Assembly (NCBI GenBank): GCA_950295325.1
Contig: OX485803.1
Coordinates: 33,046,001 to 33,110,000 of the forward strand
From: Polytrichum commune
Lineage: Eukaryota > Streptophyta > Polytrichopsida > Polytrichales > Polytrichaceae
DNA: 64,000 bases
Reading direction: 5' to 3'
Shown: piece by piece, positions 12,241 through 23,099 of the stretch
Layout of the letters: each line of letters opens with the position of its first letter
How positions within the stretch are numbered: the first letter of the stretch is position 1
Program-made: the position numbers and the translations under genes
The notes under the pieces: generated by a model
What the model saw: the letters and a program-made list of their open reading frames with translations, nothing else
The model's database searches: none
Told to the model about the DNA's origin: nothing

Positions 12241-13506
12241 TTACTTCTTTTTTTTCCAATTCCACTCGATGTGGAGGTTGTTTCTTCTACAAAGAACATT
12301 CCTAGCTCCCCACGTTTTGTCAAAACCTTGGAGCAACGCCAAAGCCGAGAAAGCACTAATCTTGATATTCTTGAGCACCCGTTCCCAAGCCGTCTTGGCG
12401 TAGAGGATAAGTTCATCCCAAACATGGTGTTTGAGTCGCGTTTCATGCCATTGTTCGTGGTTGAAGACCCTATCATTCCGTTCAATCCAAATGGCCCAAA
12501 GCGTAATGCCCCTAAGAAGGTGCCAAATTTTAATTTTGGGGCCATACTTCTTGGGAAGTCTTTCCCCAAAGAGAGCTTGTTTCCAATTGAAACAATCATG
12601 ATTGCCCGTTCTCACCCCACAAAGTTCTTGCATGATATAGGTGGCCCACCTCCACGCTCTCCTCGCTTGGATGCAATCCCAAAACTTGTGTTTAACCGAT
12701 TCGCTAGTATTGGGGAGACAAAAAATGCATTGTTTTGAAATGGATGCCGGAGCAATCCGTGCCCTCCACTCATTAACCGTGACCGCCTTATGCCAAATCG
12801 ACCAAATGAAAGCCGCTTCCTTGCCGGAGCGGTTCGAGTCCCACACTTGAGACCATTGGAATCTATAGTTGCCCGGTAAATAGCCTTGCCACTTGTCCAC
12901 CACCCGTGAGGAGCCTTGACTTCTACTAGTAAGAATTTCTCGTCCTTTCTTCGTAGTGTAATCGAGAAACCGGCCACCATCTCCCCACCTCCACCTATCC
13001 GGGTCCCAAGGAAGAGTGGCCACTTTCCCGTAGAAGAACGTGACCTCTTCCCTCACTTCTTCTCCTTCTTTTTTAGCTCCTTTATTGGTGTGAATAATTT
13101 TGACCTCATGAAAGTGACCTTCAATCTCTCCTTCCGGATGTTCCCATTCTCTAAGGCATCTAGAGTAGGTACCGACGGTAAAACATTTAGTCGGAATGGG
13201 TAAGGTCAAAGTGTAGAGTTGGAAGCAAGGGGGGGTAAACTCCGACTCGCATCTTACCACCAGTGTGGGGTCCTCCTTGCCCACCTCATATAACCCAAGC
13301 CACATTCTGGGATGGGTGACGTCCGAGTCATCTTCGAGCTTCCCTCTCCACTCCTCCAAGAGCTTACTCGTAATTCCCTCCCAATCGCGCTCATCGGTTG
13401 GTTTAAGTTGGAACTTCTCTTGTGCTTCGGCCCAAGTTAGGAATTCTTCTTTACCGTTGTCCCAAACATCGTCCATGCTCCTAATGCCTATGCGGTAGAG
13501 CTCCAA
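12241..13506 (-). pseudogene. LINE ORF2 C-terminal part (zf-RVT region)
   Basis: An open frame of about 421 codons that follows the reverse transcriptase. It contains FIWSIWHKAVTVNEWRAR followed by ISKQCIFC...SVKHKFWDC, the typical zf-RVT layout (W...C..C......H.F..C) found after the RT in plant LINE ORF2 proteins. It is in a different frame from the RT segment, so at least one frameshift lies between 13507 and 13640. It ends in a lysine run, WNWKKKK. I see no RNase H motif. Confidence 0.8.
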
Positions 13507-13640
13507 GCCCTTAGTATATGTGAAGCCCTTTTTGAGTAGCTCGACCCCATCCGACTACCAAATGTTAGAGTGGAGAAGCTCCATCCTAGTGCGTGGCGGG
13601 AGTTGGTAAATGTTTTTTGCCATGCATTTCCATGCCTTAC

Positions 13641-15797
13641 TTATGTGGCCCCACACTTTAGACCTAGAAAACCCTTGGTGTTGTTTGCTAGTGAACCATT
13701 CAAGGTCAACTCCCCAACTCCGTCCTCGTTGTGGGTTAAATCTTGCAACCCTCGTTGTGGGTTATACCTTAGCATGATTTGAAGGTTGGATTCTCCGGGT
13801 TCCATTGCTTTGACTATCCACTTGCATAAGAGGCTAGTTTTAGCCTCTTCCGGGTCCACAAGGCCCAACCCCCCGTATTTCTTCTTTCGACAACACTCTT
13901 GCCAACTAACTCTAGTCCGGGTTAGTTGCTCCTTGCCAGACCACATGTAATTTCTAATTGCCCCCCGTATTTTCCTTAAGATCTTATTAGAACCTCCCCA
14001 TATCGTGATAAAGAACCATATTGTTGAGAGTAACACTTGGTTACATATTACAATTCTACCGGCTAGGGTTAACTTCATGCCACTCCAATACTCTAACTTC
14101 TTTTTTATTTTGTTGTAAAGAAATTGGTCAATATCTCTAGTGTTGAGATTTAGGCCAAAGGGTGTGCCTAGCAACTTGGAAAGGTTGCCCTCCTCCGCCC
14201 ACTTCCAATTGTAGCCAAGGAGCCAATCCGGCTTGTGGGTGTATTTGTTGAACCAATATGCGCTCGACTTCTCCCAATTGATCTCCATTCCGGATGCCTT
14301 GCTAAATGTTTCAAACAACCTCACAAGCTCGTCTACGTCCTCCTTGGTGCCTCTTACCATAAATAAAGAATCATCCGCATATTGGAATATGCTTTGTTGT
14401 TTCTTCTCCCCGGGTAAGTAAACTCCTTTGAGCCTATCTTCCGCCACCGTCTTTTTGATTACCTGGGTAAGAATCTCACCCACAATTAGGAATAGGTAGG
14501 AGGCTAGTGGGCACCCTTGCCTCACTCCCCTTTCAATTTTGAAGTTCCCACTGGGGTTACCATTAAGGTTAACCGCCGCGGATGCATGGGTAAAAAGTAG
14601 TTTTACCCATCTTATGAACACCTCAAGAATATTCATGGCCTTCATTGCACAAAAGAGAAAGCGCCAAGACACCTTGTCATATGCTTTAGAGAAGTTTAAT
14701 TTAAGGAAGATTGAGGGTTGCCTACATGCCTTAGCCCAATGAAGGGTCTCTTGGGTATGAACAATATTATCTAGTATAAACCTAAGAGGTAAGAAAGCCG
14801 TTTGCTCCAGGCTAATGACATCTTTTAACACGGGTTGGAGTCTAATTTGTAGAGTTTTGGCAAAGATTTTGTAAATCATTGTAAGGAGGGTGATTGGCCT
14901 CCAATAGTTGAGGTCTTTGGCGTCCCCCTCTTTAGGTATTAAACTAATCAACCATCTTGTAATTCCCTCGTGTAGTTTCCCCTCATCCATGCTTTGAATA
15001 ATCATTCGGTGAAAGTCCTTACCAATGATGGGCCACATCTTTTGGTAGAACTCTACCGGGAAGCCGTCATATCCCGACGTCTTTCCCTTTGCTATTGAGT
15101 TGACCGCTCCCCGGAGCTCCCTTTCTGAGACCTCCTTAACTAGCACCTCGTTTATAGCAGGGGTAAATGTAGCCGGTACTCCCTCCATCACTTCTAGAAA
15201 CGCCTCCTCCTCGATGTCCCTATGTCTATAGAGGTCTTGGTAAAAGTCTTGACAAATCCTATTTAGGTCCTCCTTCTTGGTAAAACTCCATCCATGCTTG
15301 TCCTTGAGTTTCGTAATTACCATGTGTGTGTTTTTTTGACTCACGGATTTAAAGAACTCTTTAGAACATCTATCATCTACTTGTTGCCATTTGACCCTAG
15401 ACCTAATGGCGGCCCCTATAGCTTTCCTAGTTTCTATGCTATCTATGGTATTCTTAAGTCTATTCACCTCACCTTGTTTCTCAAAGCTATGGATATCCTC
15501 ATGTAGGTTGGCCATGACTACTTCTAGTTTGGCCTTTCTATCAAGCTCTATTCTCCTATTCTCCTTTGCTTTTTGTTTGCATGCTTGTCTATAGAATCTT
15601 GAGATGTTTCTTAGTTTGTGGAAGAAATTGGCATCCTCCGGTAAGCTCACCCACATTTCCTCTAGTTTCACCCTTAGCTCTCCTTTAAGGTGTGTCGTAT
15701 TCCACTTAAATGCCCCTTTCCGTTCTTCTCCACTACCAATATTTACCTTTATATGTACCGGGGCATGGTCCGATCCTAGGCTGGGGATTCGTGGCAC
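13641..15797 (-). pseudogene. LINE ORF2 reverse transcriptase segment
   Basis: A 718-codon open frame. It begins inside the endonuclease C-terminal motif (LGSDHAPVHIKV), then an H/K-rich linker and the RT fingers and palm: KGKTSGYDGFPVEFYQKMWP, YWRPITLLTMIYKIFAKTL, the LNFSKAYDKVSW block, RGVRQGCPLASYLFLIVGE and the catalytic QYADDSLFMV (YADD, near 14380). It is followed by a thumb-like region and a TRVSWQECCRKKKYGGLGL motif typical of plant LINEs. Catalytic residues look intact. The upstream junction is disrupted by the MITE at 15779-16023; removing that element plus one 9-bp TSD brings the endonuclease and RT back into one frame (254 bp, remainder 2, matching the frame offset). Confidence 0.9.
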
Positions 15798-16023
15798 TCA
15801 AGTAAAATCATCCATCCAAGATATTGTGGATGAAGTGGCTCCAATAAAAAAAGCCCCCCTATGAGGTTGAGGACCGATTCATTTGAATGTGACGTCATTA
15901 GACTAATTCAGGGCCTTTGACTCTACTTCCGGAATCAAATTGCCCAAAAATAGCCATTTAGATGATTTTGTGTTTTTTTCATCCGCACGGATGATTTTAC
16001 TTGAGTGCCACGAATCCCCGGCC
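15779..16023. mobile_element. Mutator-type MITE, 245 bp, 9-bp target-site duplication
   Basis: Terminal inverted repeats of about 35 bp begin GGCTGGGGATTCGTGG on the left and, reverse complemented, GGCCGGGGATTCGTGG on the right, with one mismatch over the arm. The 9-bp duplication CCGATCCTA flanks it at 15770-15778 and 16024-16032. A 9-bp TSD with long TIRs is the hallmark of Mutator-like elements. It has no coding capacity. It sits inside the endonuclease SDHAP motif of the LINE. Confidence 0.92.
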
Positions 16024-16032
16024 CCGATCCTA

Positions 16033-16747
16033 TGGCATATCCGTGGATGAAGTAGGTTGCAATATGAGTATTAAGTTGACTTTGGGATGGCGTATAGAAT
16101 CTATCTAGCCTAGCTAGTCTCCTTCTTACTCCCTTTTGCCCGTTGTCCCAAGAAAATCGCGGACCCCCTTGATGTAGGAATTCGTCTCTTACTTGTAGGG
16201 AGTTTAAAAATTCCTTCCAAGTGTAGCTCTCCAAATCGCTAATGGTTCTCCCACATCCATGTGATTTGTCCTCCGGTCTTTCGGTCATGTTGAAGTCTCC
16301 CCCAATAATCCATTCGCAATCCTTGGGAAGCGAGTCGACTAAGATATGCCGTAAGTGTCGCCTATCCGTAGGAATATTTGGGGCGTATATGCAAGTTAGT
16401 CCAATATTTCCCCCTTCCACACCTTCTAACTTAATCCATACTACCCTATTCTCATATAAGGCCCTGGTGGCCGTAACTAATTTAACATATTTGTTTGCTA
16501 GTAGAATACCTACTCCTCCTTTTCCGGCGGCATTTGGGTTGAGCCAACTCCTCTCCCCCGGAGCGGCTTCTAGTATCCAACTTGCACATCCGGGCATAAG
16601 TCTTGATCCCAAATTTTCTAAGGCTTTCCTTCTAAGTTTATGTTCTTGTATCATTACTACGTCGGCTTTAGGCGTTAACATACTAAGAAACCCCCACTCT
16701 CTTACAATACTCTCCGGGTCATTGAGTCCCCTAATGTTGTGTGTAAT
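16033..16747 (-). pseudogene. LINE ORF2 endonuclease segment
   Basis: It encodes ITHNIRGLNDPESIVREWGF, then VVMIQEHKL (catalytic Glu of the EEP endonuclease fold), CIYAPNIPTDRRHLR, the IIGGDFNMTERPEDKSHG block and the RFSWDNGQKG...RLDRFY segment. These are the ordered motifs of plant LINE AP-like endonucleases. The N-terminal codons (about ten, from an ATG near 18487) are separated from it by the CACTA-type insertion at 16748-18469. The C-terminus is cut by the MITE. Confidence 0.88.
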
Positions 16748-17019
16748 CACTACAAGAGAAACAAAGGTTTTTAGTACAGTGTTTTAGCATGCATGTGCTA
16801 ATTGGACCACCACTTCATGGAGAAAAAAAATCGACATGTTTCTAGTATAAGTGTTGGAAAATAGTCATTGTTGACACATTGACGCCCCGATATTCTTTAT
16901 AGGACGACTCACATCGTCCTATAAACAATCAGACAATTTGCCCAATAGATTGTATGAATTATGGTCGGTAATTTTTAGGGCGTATGTGGAAAATCATGTA
17001 CACAGTAAATAATAGACAA

Positions 17020-17930
17020 TTTCCAGTATATAATAAATAAAAGTCTGTTAATAGTAAAATAATATACTATAAATAATAAATAAGAATAGCACACCGTTAA
17101 TAGAACAAATATAATAATATAACAAAATAATAAATATCAGATCATAAATAGTATATAATATATAATATATAGTATATAAGAATAACATACTGAAAATAAT
17201 AAATAATATACTATATAAAATAATAAAATACTATAAATAATAAACAGAAGACCATTAATAGTACTAATATACTATGAATATTGAAAATTAAATATCATAC
17301 TATAAATAGTATATTATATACTATATACATTAGATAATAATAACATACTAAAAATAATAAACAATATACTATATAAAATACTATAATAATAAAATACTAT
17401 AAATAATAAGCAAAAGACCATTAATAATACTAATATACTATGAATATTGAAAATTAAATATCATAATATAAATAGTATACAATATACTATATACATTAGA
17501 TAATAATAATATACTGAAAATAATAAAGAATAAACATTAGACCATTAATAATAATAATATACTATAAATAATAAAGCGTAAAAATATCATACCATAAATA
17601 GTATATTATATATTATATACAATAGATAATAATAACATAATGATAAATTATAAATTACAAATACTATAAATAATATACTATAAACTATAAACAATAAATA
17701 TTAGGTAGTACATAATAAATATGATAATATAAACAATAAATATGAGGCAGTAAATAGCAAATACGAGACACTTAATAATAAATAATAGGCAGTGTACAAT
17801 AAATATTGAATAATAAATTATAAGCAGTAAATAATAGACAGTAAATAATATATGCCGTACATAGTTGATATTATATTGTATACAGTAAATAAAAAATAAA
17901 GAGTAATTTGGGGCCTCTATATACAAATGT
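17020..17930. repeat. AT-rich degenerate tandem sequence inside the CACTA-type element
   Basis: A run of variations on TATAAATAATAAA / ATAATATACTATA, with partially repeated blocks of about 150-200 bp; for example AAATACTATAAATAATAA followed by a CAAAAGACCATTAATA-type block occurs at least three times. The open frames here are compositional artefacts. Confidence 0.7.
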
Positions 17931-17953
17931 TTTAAACACTTCTACTATATCAT

Positions 17954-18135
17954 GCGCGGAGTGGTGACTTAGTGGCTAAGGCCTTTATGTGGGAGCCAAG
18001 AGGTTCAAGGATCAAATCCCTTGGCCCTCGCCCTTGGCTTAGCCTACCAGGTAAGTGGCTAGGCACTTAGAACTATAGGTGTTTATAGATGGCAAGGCTC
18101 GGGAGGTGAGGATTGGACTTACTAATGGGGGATAT
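17954..18135 (+). mobile_element. tRNA-derived SINE
   Basis: It begins GCGCGGAGTGGTGACTTAGT with an A-box-like TGACTTAGTGGCTAAGG at 17964-17980 and a B-box-like GGATCAAATCC at 18009-18019, spaced as in a tRNA gene. The sequence then continues without a tRNA acceptor stem, as in plant SINE bodies. The 3' boundary is uncertain. It lies inside the CACTA-type element. Confidence 0.6.
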
Positions 18136-18525
18136 CTATTTTAAATGGTATTCATATGTTAAAAAATAGGACCACTCATTATTCAACATATCAACCAATG
18201 ATAGCCCTACACATGCATGCACGCTTTAACGATAAGTAATAATTTAGTGTGGAGCCCGTAAAACTTTTAGTATATTTAGACATCATAAGCAATGGTCCTA
18301 AACATATTGGCTATGTCCAAATAGATGATCCATGGGGTGTAGGGCATGGTCCCCCAAGACATGTCGTAGACAATACACTTTCTAGTAATATATGCTATTA
18401 GGTCACGTCTTTGTTTACTTCAATAAATGTCTTGTTACATGTCTAGATTGTACACAATCTCTAGTAGTGAATTATGTTCCACTTCATAAGCTAAGCTTTT
18501 GAGAAAATGAATCTCCCCTCTTCCT

Positions 18526-20358
18526 TTAGTTAGGATTGGTATCCACACCCCATAGTCTCCCTCGTCGTGGGGTGATGATATGTTTACCTAGGGCTATTAA
18601 GCTTGAAACACTATTTCGGATGGGTGTATTGACAAATGATGCTCTTTGGCCATATTCTCTAGCCACATCTCCCCTAGTCTCTAAAGAGGTGTTTGGGCTA
18701 TCTAGGCCAATGCTAGCCATTATGTCCCTGTAGACCTTTCCCTTGTTATTATTTATTGGGTGGGGTTGTGTCTCCCATACTATGTCCAATGGTCTATTAT
18801 CATGCGGATTCTTGGCATCCGGATATGAGCTACCAATGAGATCCATGTCATTGTTGGGGTATGAGTCCAACCACTTACCGGATCTTTGGGCATTGTTGAT
18901 ATTCCGGTGGTTGGGAGGTTCAACCTCCCATGTTTGTTTTCCCCATATGTTCGCTCCGTGTATGGTGATGTGTTGGTTGTCTCTTCATTCCATCTCGCTG
19001 GCCTTGTCTCATTGGGGCCTTCTGTAAAATCCTTATCTCTTTTGCCCTCCACTTTACCATTTTGATTACCGTTACCTTCTTCTTCTACCGGTAACGCACC
19101 GTCTAAGTCACTTTGTGTGTGGGGTCCCTGGGTTAGCCGTTGGCTCCCTCGGTTCTGAGGGGCCACCTGCCCTTGCCGCTCTATTGGCTCGTCCTCAGTG
19201 TACCTCCGTTAGCTCCTTCCCTTCTTTCTTCTGTCTCCTTCCCGCTGCTCTTCCTTCGATGTGTTCTCCCTTGGTTGCTGCGGAGCGGTCCCTCTTCTTC
19301 TTGTTGGGCGCTTCGGGGACCCTGCTCCCCTTCTTCTCCGCTCCCAGTCCTCAGCTGCTGCTCGTCAAGGCAATCTCTTGTTTGAGTCAGAGCGCTTGCT
19401 TCTAACCTCTTGCCTGGTCCCGTCCCGTCCCTGGTTGCCATCGGCAGGTTTGCTGCCGCCGTTCCCCACTCTGCCTCGCTTCCTTTGATCTCTCCCAGAT
19501 CTACTGTCTCCTGTTCCGGGGCTTGGCAATCGGTAGCGGTACTCACCAACCTTATAGTCTCGACTTCGGTCTCTGTTCCTCCTCCTCTTCCGAGATTTCT
19601 GCGTCCTCCACTTCTAGCGGACGTTTGTAGCCCGCATGTTTTATGGGTGACCACAACATTGTCGATGTTGGGTCACCTCTGCCTTCTGTTGGTGACCTTA
19701 CCTCTTGCACACCCCACAAATCCAGCACCATCGTTTCTGCCTCCGGATTCGCAGCTCCCGTTTTTGCTGTATCTGGTTCCCCAATCTGAGGCCTTACTCT
19801 CGTCTGATTACGTACCTCATTTATGTCTACGTTAGATTTGACCTGCGCCTCCAGTGCCTTGTCTGCTGAGGTATGAGCGTCTCCCCCCAAGAAGGTTTCG
19901 GCTGGTTCCTCGCTTTGTGCCCGCATCTCGGTGTCTTTTATTCATGCGTTTTTTTGTGTATTTCCCTGGTGATCCTCCCTCCTGGTCCACCTGTCCAGCT
20001 CTTCTCCTGCTATCCTCTGCATAATGCAGGTTATTCCTATGTCTGGCTGCCCTAACTTCCTCGGCTAATGCAAATGCACTGGACCTCATATCATCATTTA
20101 CCGTATCGAAAATGTTCCTTCCTGTATTTCTCCGATTTTTAACTTGTTGGAAGCCCTCTTCATCAACCATTATTTTTTTCTTTTTTCTTGTTGGAATGCG
20201 TATGGTGCCCTTGTTGGTCTCCTTCCGCCTCTCACGTTTCTTTTTTGAATCTTATTGCAGTCCCTCATTCTATGCTTCCAACTTTGACAAGCTTTGCATC
20301 TCATTGGGAGTTTATCATAATCCACTAGAACACTGGTTTCGTTAAAAGTGCAATTCAA
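18526..20358 (-). pseudogene. LINE ORF1 remnant (zinc-knuckle protein)
   Basis: Consecutive minus-strand frames in changing phases together look like one ORF1. At the 5' side are ETSVLVDYDKLPMRCKACQS and WKHRMRDC, a C..C....H....C knuckle of the DUF4283/zf-CCHC_4 type. It is followed by EEGFQQVKNRRNTGRN, a recurrent linker in plant LINE ORF1 proteins, and then a long low-complexity hydrophilic tail to a stop at 18526. At least four frameshifts separate the segments, so it is not functional. In the element it would serve as the RNA-binding ORF1 protein. Confidence 0.7.
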
Positions 20359-20671
20359 TATGTAAAAGTGCAGATAAACAAATTATTGCAAACGCATAGA
20401 TTTCAATGAAAATACAACCATATTATAATTGTATTGGCAATAAATAAATAAAATTATAAATATGGGTACATTTAGATCAATGTTCTTGGTCACTAATCAA
20501 ATTATAATTTGATGATTTTTGTAAATAGACTTCATCCTATGTCACCAAAAATTCCCCACCCTTCGATTTCGTCCTAGCCCGAGTGGAAAAATTATAATGA
20601 CACGTACAAAATCCTCCCTCGGTAATTCAATAAACATCATAAGTCAAAAACATCATAAGTCAAAAACTATA

Positions 20672-20945
20672 AGAGTGTGTCACTATTTTTTTGGAAGTTT
20701 GGATATAGTCTCGGTTTTTTGGCTCTCAAAAATTCATATGAAGTCCAAAAAATGAGTTCTTGGTATCCATAGATAGGTAATGAAGTCCTCTACATGAATA
20801 TGCAATAATATTTTTACTGCCACAAAGTATATGGTCGCAATTCTACGTTGTTCCTTTTGAATCTGCATTTTTTCACTAGTTTTTGGAAGTTTAGACATAG
20901 TTTCGGTTTTTTGGGTCTCAAAAATTCATATGAAGTCCAACAAAA
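20672..20945. repeat. Short direct duplication
   Basis: The block TTTGGAAGTTTGGATATAGT...CTCGGTTTTTTGGCTCTCAA...AAATTCATATGAAGTCCA occurs twice about 200 bp apart, with a few substitutions. It is non-coding. Confidence 0.65.
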
Positions 20946-20989
20946 CTAAATGCTCCAATAAGAGACTTTGCACATCCGCATAAGTATAA

Positions 20990-21594
20990 GGTTAAACAAT
21001 TGTAAATCCAAATATTCAAACAAAGCCATAAATTGAACTTTAAATCATTCACGCCGAACTATTACTAACAAGAGGTCAAGCCCTCTTCAAGGCCAACTAG
21101 CATTGGCTCATAACCTTACATCCATGCACACACACGTGCTCCTATCTTGCTTGTCACGCACCCACACTTATAACACGTGGGGTGCCAAGGAGCACGAAGG
21201 AAAGAGAGGAGGAGTGAGGGAAAAACGAGGTTTTAAATAGTGAGTTTGAGGAGGTAAGCACCCTCAAGGCTCACGATAAGCCTTTGAAATCTCCTCCTAC
21301 TTTGTGGACTCTCATCTTATTTCTTGAGCCATTTTCCTAAAACAAATACCAAAGGTCCTAATTCAATCATTTAACTACCCTTAGGTCTCTACCTACTACG
21401 CTGACCAACTACGGAGCTTCCTTTTACTATTACACTTTTAATCAATCCACTCTAAATGAGCCTAATGCTTAAACCTAACTTCTTTCAAGGTTCAGTCTTT
21501 TTATATTTTTGTAAATAATCATAAAACACTAAAACATCACTTGTAATGGTTTACAAGAGTTAAAACAAATATGTGGGCCCATTTTGGGCTCACA
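20990..21594 (+). mobile_element. LTR fragment related to the gypsy LTR family at 46-57 kb
   Basis: It aligns by eye to the distal third of the full LTR: CAAGAGGTCAAGCCCTCTTC, ACACTTATAACACGTGGGGT, AGGAAAGAGAGGA, AGCACCCTCAAGGCTCACGA, and the terminal TTTTGGGCTCACA. The first part of the LTR (TGTGAGGCC...) is missing. It is diverged, so it is an older family member inserted within the left inverted-repeat arm. Confidence 0.7.
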
Positions 21595-21652
21595 TCCTAC
21601 AATAAGATGAGGAATTTATTTTATGGGAGTTATTTATAATTATTAAATAAAA

Positions 21653-22123
21653 ACCAATTACAGCTTCACAAGGTGTGGCATATGCCTCACCCCTATAAAT
21701 CTTCACAAAAACCAATTACGGCTTCACAAGGTGAGGCATATGCCACACCCCTTTAAAACTTGAAAAAAAAAACTAATTATTGCTTCACAAGGTGAGGCAT
21801 ATGCCACACCCCCTTAAAATTTGAAAAAAAAAAACTAATTATTATTTCACAAGGTGAGGCATATGCCCCACCTCCTTAAAACTTTAACAAAAACTAATTA
21901 CTGCTTCACAAGGTGAGGCATATGCCACACCCCCTTAAAACTTGAAAAAAAAACTAATTATTGCTTCACAAGGTGAGGCATATCCCCCACCCCCTTAAAA
22001 CTTGAAAAAAAACTAATTACTGCTTGACAAGGTGAGGCATATGCCCCACCCCCTTAAAACTTGAATAAAAATTAATTACGGCTCCACAAGGTGTGGCATA
22101 TGCTTCACCCCTTTAAATCTTGT
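21653..22123. repeat. Tandem array of about 60-bp units with CATATG palindromic core
   Basis: About eight units, each with TTCACAAGGTGAGGCATATG followed by CCWCACCC, then CTTAAAACTTG, an A-run and ACTAATTA. The core GAGGCATATGCCTC-type palindrome is perfect in some units and one base off in others. The same unit in the opposite orientation forms the array at 57.95-59.54 kb. Confidence 0.88.
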
Positions 22124-22610
22124 TTTTTATAATATATATTATAATAAATTATATATTGAAGTTATATTATAATATTTAGATTAAATATTAAATATTTATA
22201 GAAATTCTATTTTATTTCCAAAAACTAAATAATGAGTAGGTATGAGTAGAATAATGCCACCGGCCCACCTAAAAAAATTCAAGTGTAACTACTTAAATTT
22301 GTGCATGATAGACCAATACAAAGTTTGTCCACACATATAAAATTAAAAAATAAACGTTTACCCTAAACCCTAAAACGCCACTTAGGATTAGGTCAAGTTT
22401 TTTAGCCGCCGCTCTTCTCCACCGCCGCTATTCTCCAACACGGATCTACTTCGGCGCCTCTTACTCCTACAACTCTTACTCGAACACCTTCTTGTTTCTC
22501 TCCGATGATACCTCTTCACTCCTTCTAATTATTATTCCTCAACAGTTTAGAAGTTTTTCTAGTACTACACCGTCTAACCTATTGCTGCAAATTTTGATCC
22601 TTCAGCTCTC

Positions 22611-23095
22611 TGTCATCTTATTGCGTTCAATCCACTGTCCAATAACTCTAATGTCTTCATTTCCAACTCAACTGATCTTCGACTCTACTTTCAACTTATA
22701 TAGGCGCTTCAACACCAACTCTTATTCAATATTAAAATACCATCGTATTTTACATATTTTACGCTTATTTTTAACTTTATTCAGAATGTACTTCAATTCA
22801 ACACTCCATTCATGTAATTGTGTAACTCTTCAATTTTTTGGGATTCAGATCTAAATCTGATTTCGTTTTTCAAAACAACACAATTTATTAATTATTACAA
22901 AAGATTACAGTATACTTAGTACATGTAGTTCATACTATGAAATTTTCATAATAAATGCCTCATCCTCATTTTTCAAACTCTGGAATATATGATGTTTACC
23001 CTTATATAACCCTTCAAAATCGGTATTACTCATCCGTATTGTTGAATTTTGTTTTCTTCATTCTTGATTACAAAATATTGTATCACGTCTCTTCC
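22611..23095. other. Non-coding, T-rich
   Basis: The frame at 22492-22854 is compositional. I see no family, splice or terminal-repeat signals. Confidence 0.35.
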
Positions 23096-23099
23096 TTTC

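Larger units (their letters stand above)
16748..18469. mobile_element. Non-autonomous CACTA (EnSpm)-type element, about 1.7 kb
   Basis: The left end reads CACTACAAGAGAAAC, the classic plant CACTA terminus. The right end, reverse complemented, reads CACTACTAGAGA, matching 12 of the first 13 bases read from the left. A 3-bp duplication AAT flanks both ends (16745-16747 and 18470-18472), as expected for CACTA elements. Removing it joins the LINE endonuclease frame to an upstream ATG near 18487 (MKWNI...). Inside are a long AT-rich degenerate array and a tRNA-derived SINE. There is no transposase. Confidence 0.85.
11542..20358 (-). mobile_element. Non-LTR retrotransposon (plant LINE), interrupted by a MITE and a CACTA-type element
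   Basis: Read on the minus strand the order is ORF1 with a zinc knuckle (20358-18526), then ORF2 with an apurinic-like endonuclease (from about 18487, continuing 16747-16033 and after 15769), reverse transcriptase (to 13641) and a C-terminal zf-RVT region (13506-12241). The proposed 3' end is the A-rich tail read on the minus strand at 11558-11542 (plus-strand ACTTCTTTTCTTTTTTTT). The stretch 11560-12240 is then the 3' UTR. ORF1 has several frameshifts and ORF2 has one near 13510-13640, so the copy is dead. The 5' end is unclear because it merges with the inverted-repeat arm near 20331. I could not find a target-site duplication. Confidence 0.8.
20336..22610 (+). repeat. Left arm of a large inverted repeat (partner at 57325-59640)
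   Basis: Three homologous blocks occur in the same order as in the partner on the opposite strand. Block 1 (20336-20424) has TTAAAAGTGCAATTCAATAT and TTGCAAACGCATAGATTTCA. The middle block is the 60-bp palindromic array (21653-22123). Block 3 (about 22270-22610) has GATTAGGTCAAGTTTTT, TCGGCGCCTCTTACTCCT, ACACCTTCTTGTTT and GAAGTTTTTCTAGTACTACA. Block 1 is separated from the array by about 1.2 kb of extra sequence that includes an LTR fragment. The arms differ by many substitutions, so the duplication is not recent. Confidence 0.75.

Noticed and set aside
17678-17926. Tyr/Ile-rich small protein
   Set aside because: It is a translation of the AT-rich array inside the CACTA-type element.
17954-18030. 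Functional tRNA gene
   Set aside because: A- and B-box-like sequences are present, but no acceptor stem or full cloverleaf can be formed. A SINE fits better.
22492-22854. Leu/Ser-rich protein of 120 residues
   Set aside because: T/C-rich composition artefact overlapping the inverted-repeat arm. The partner arm does not keep the frame.
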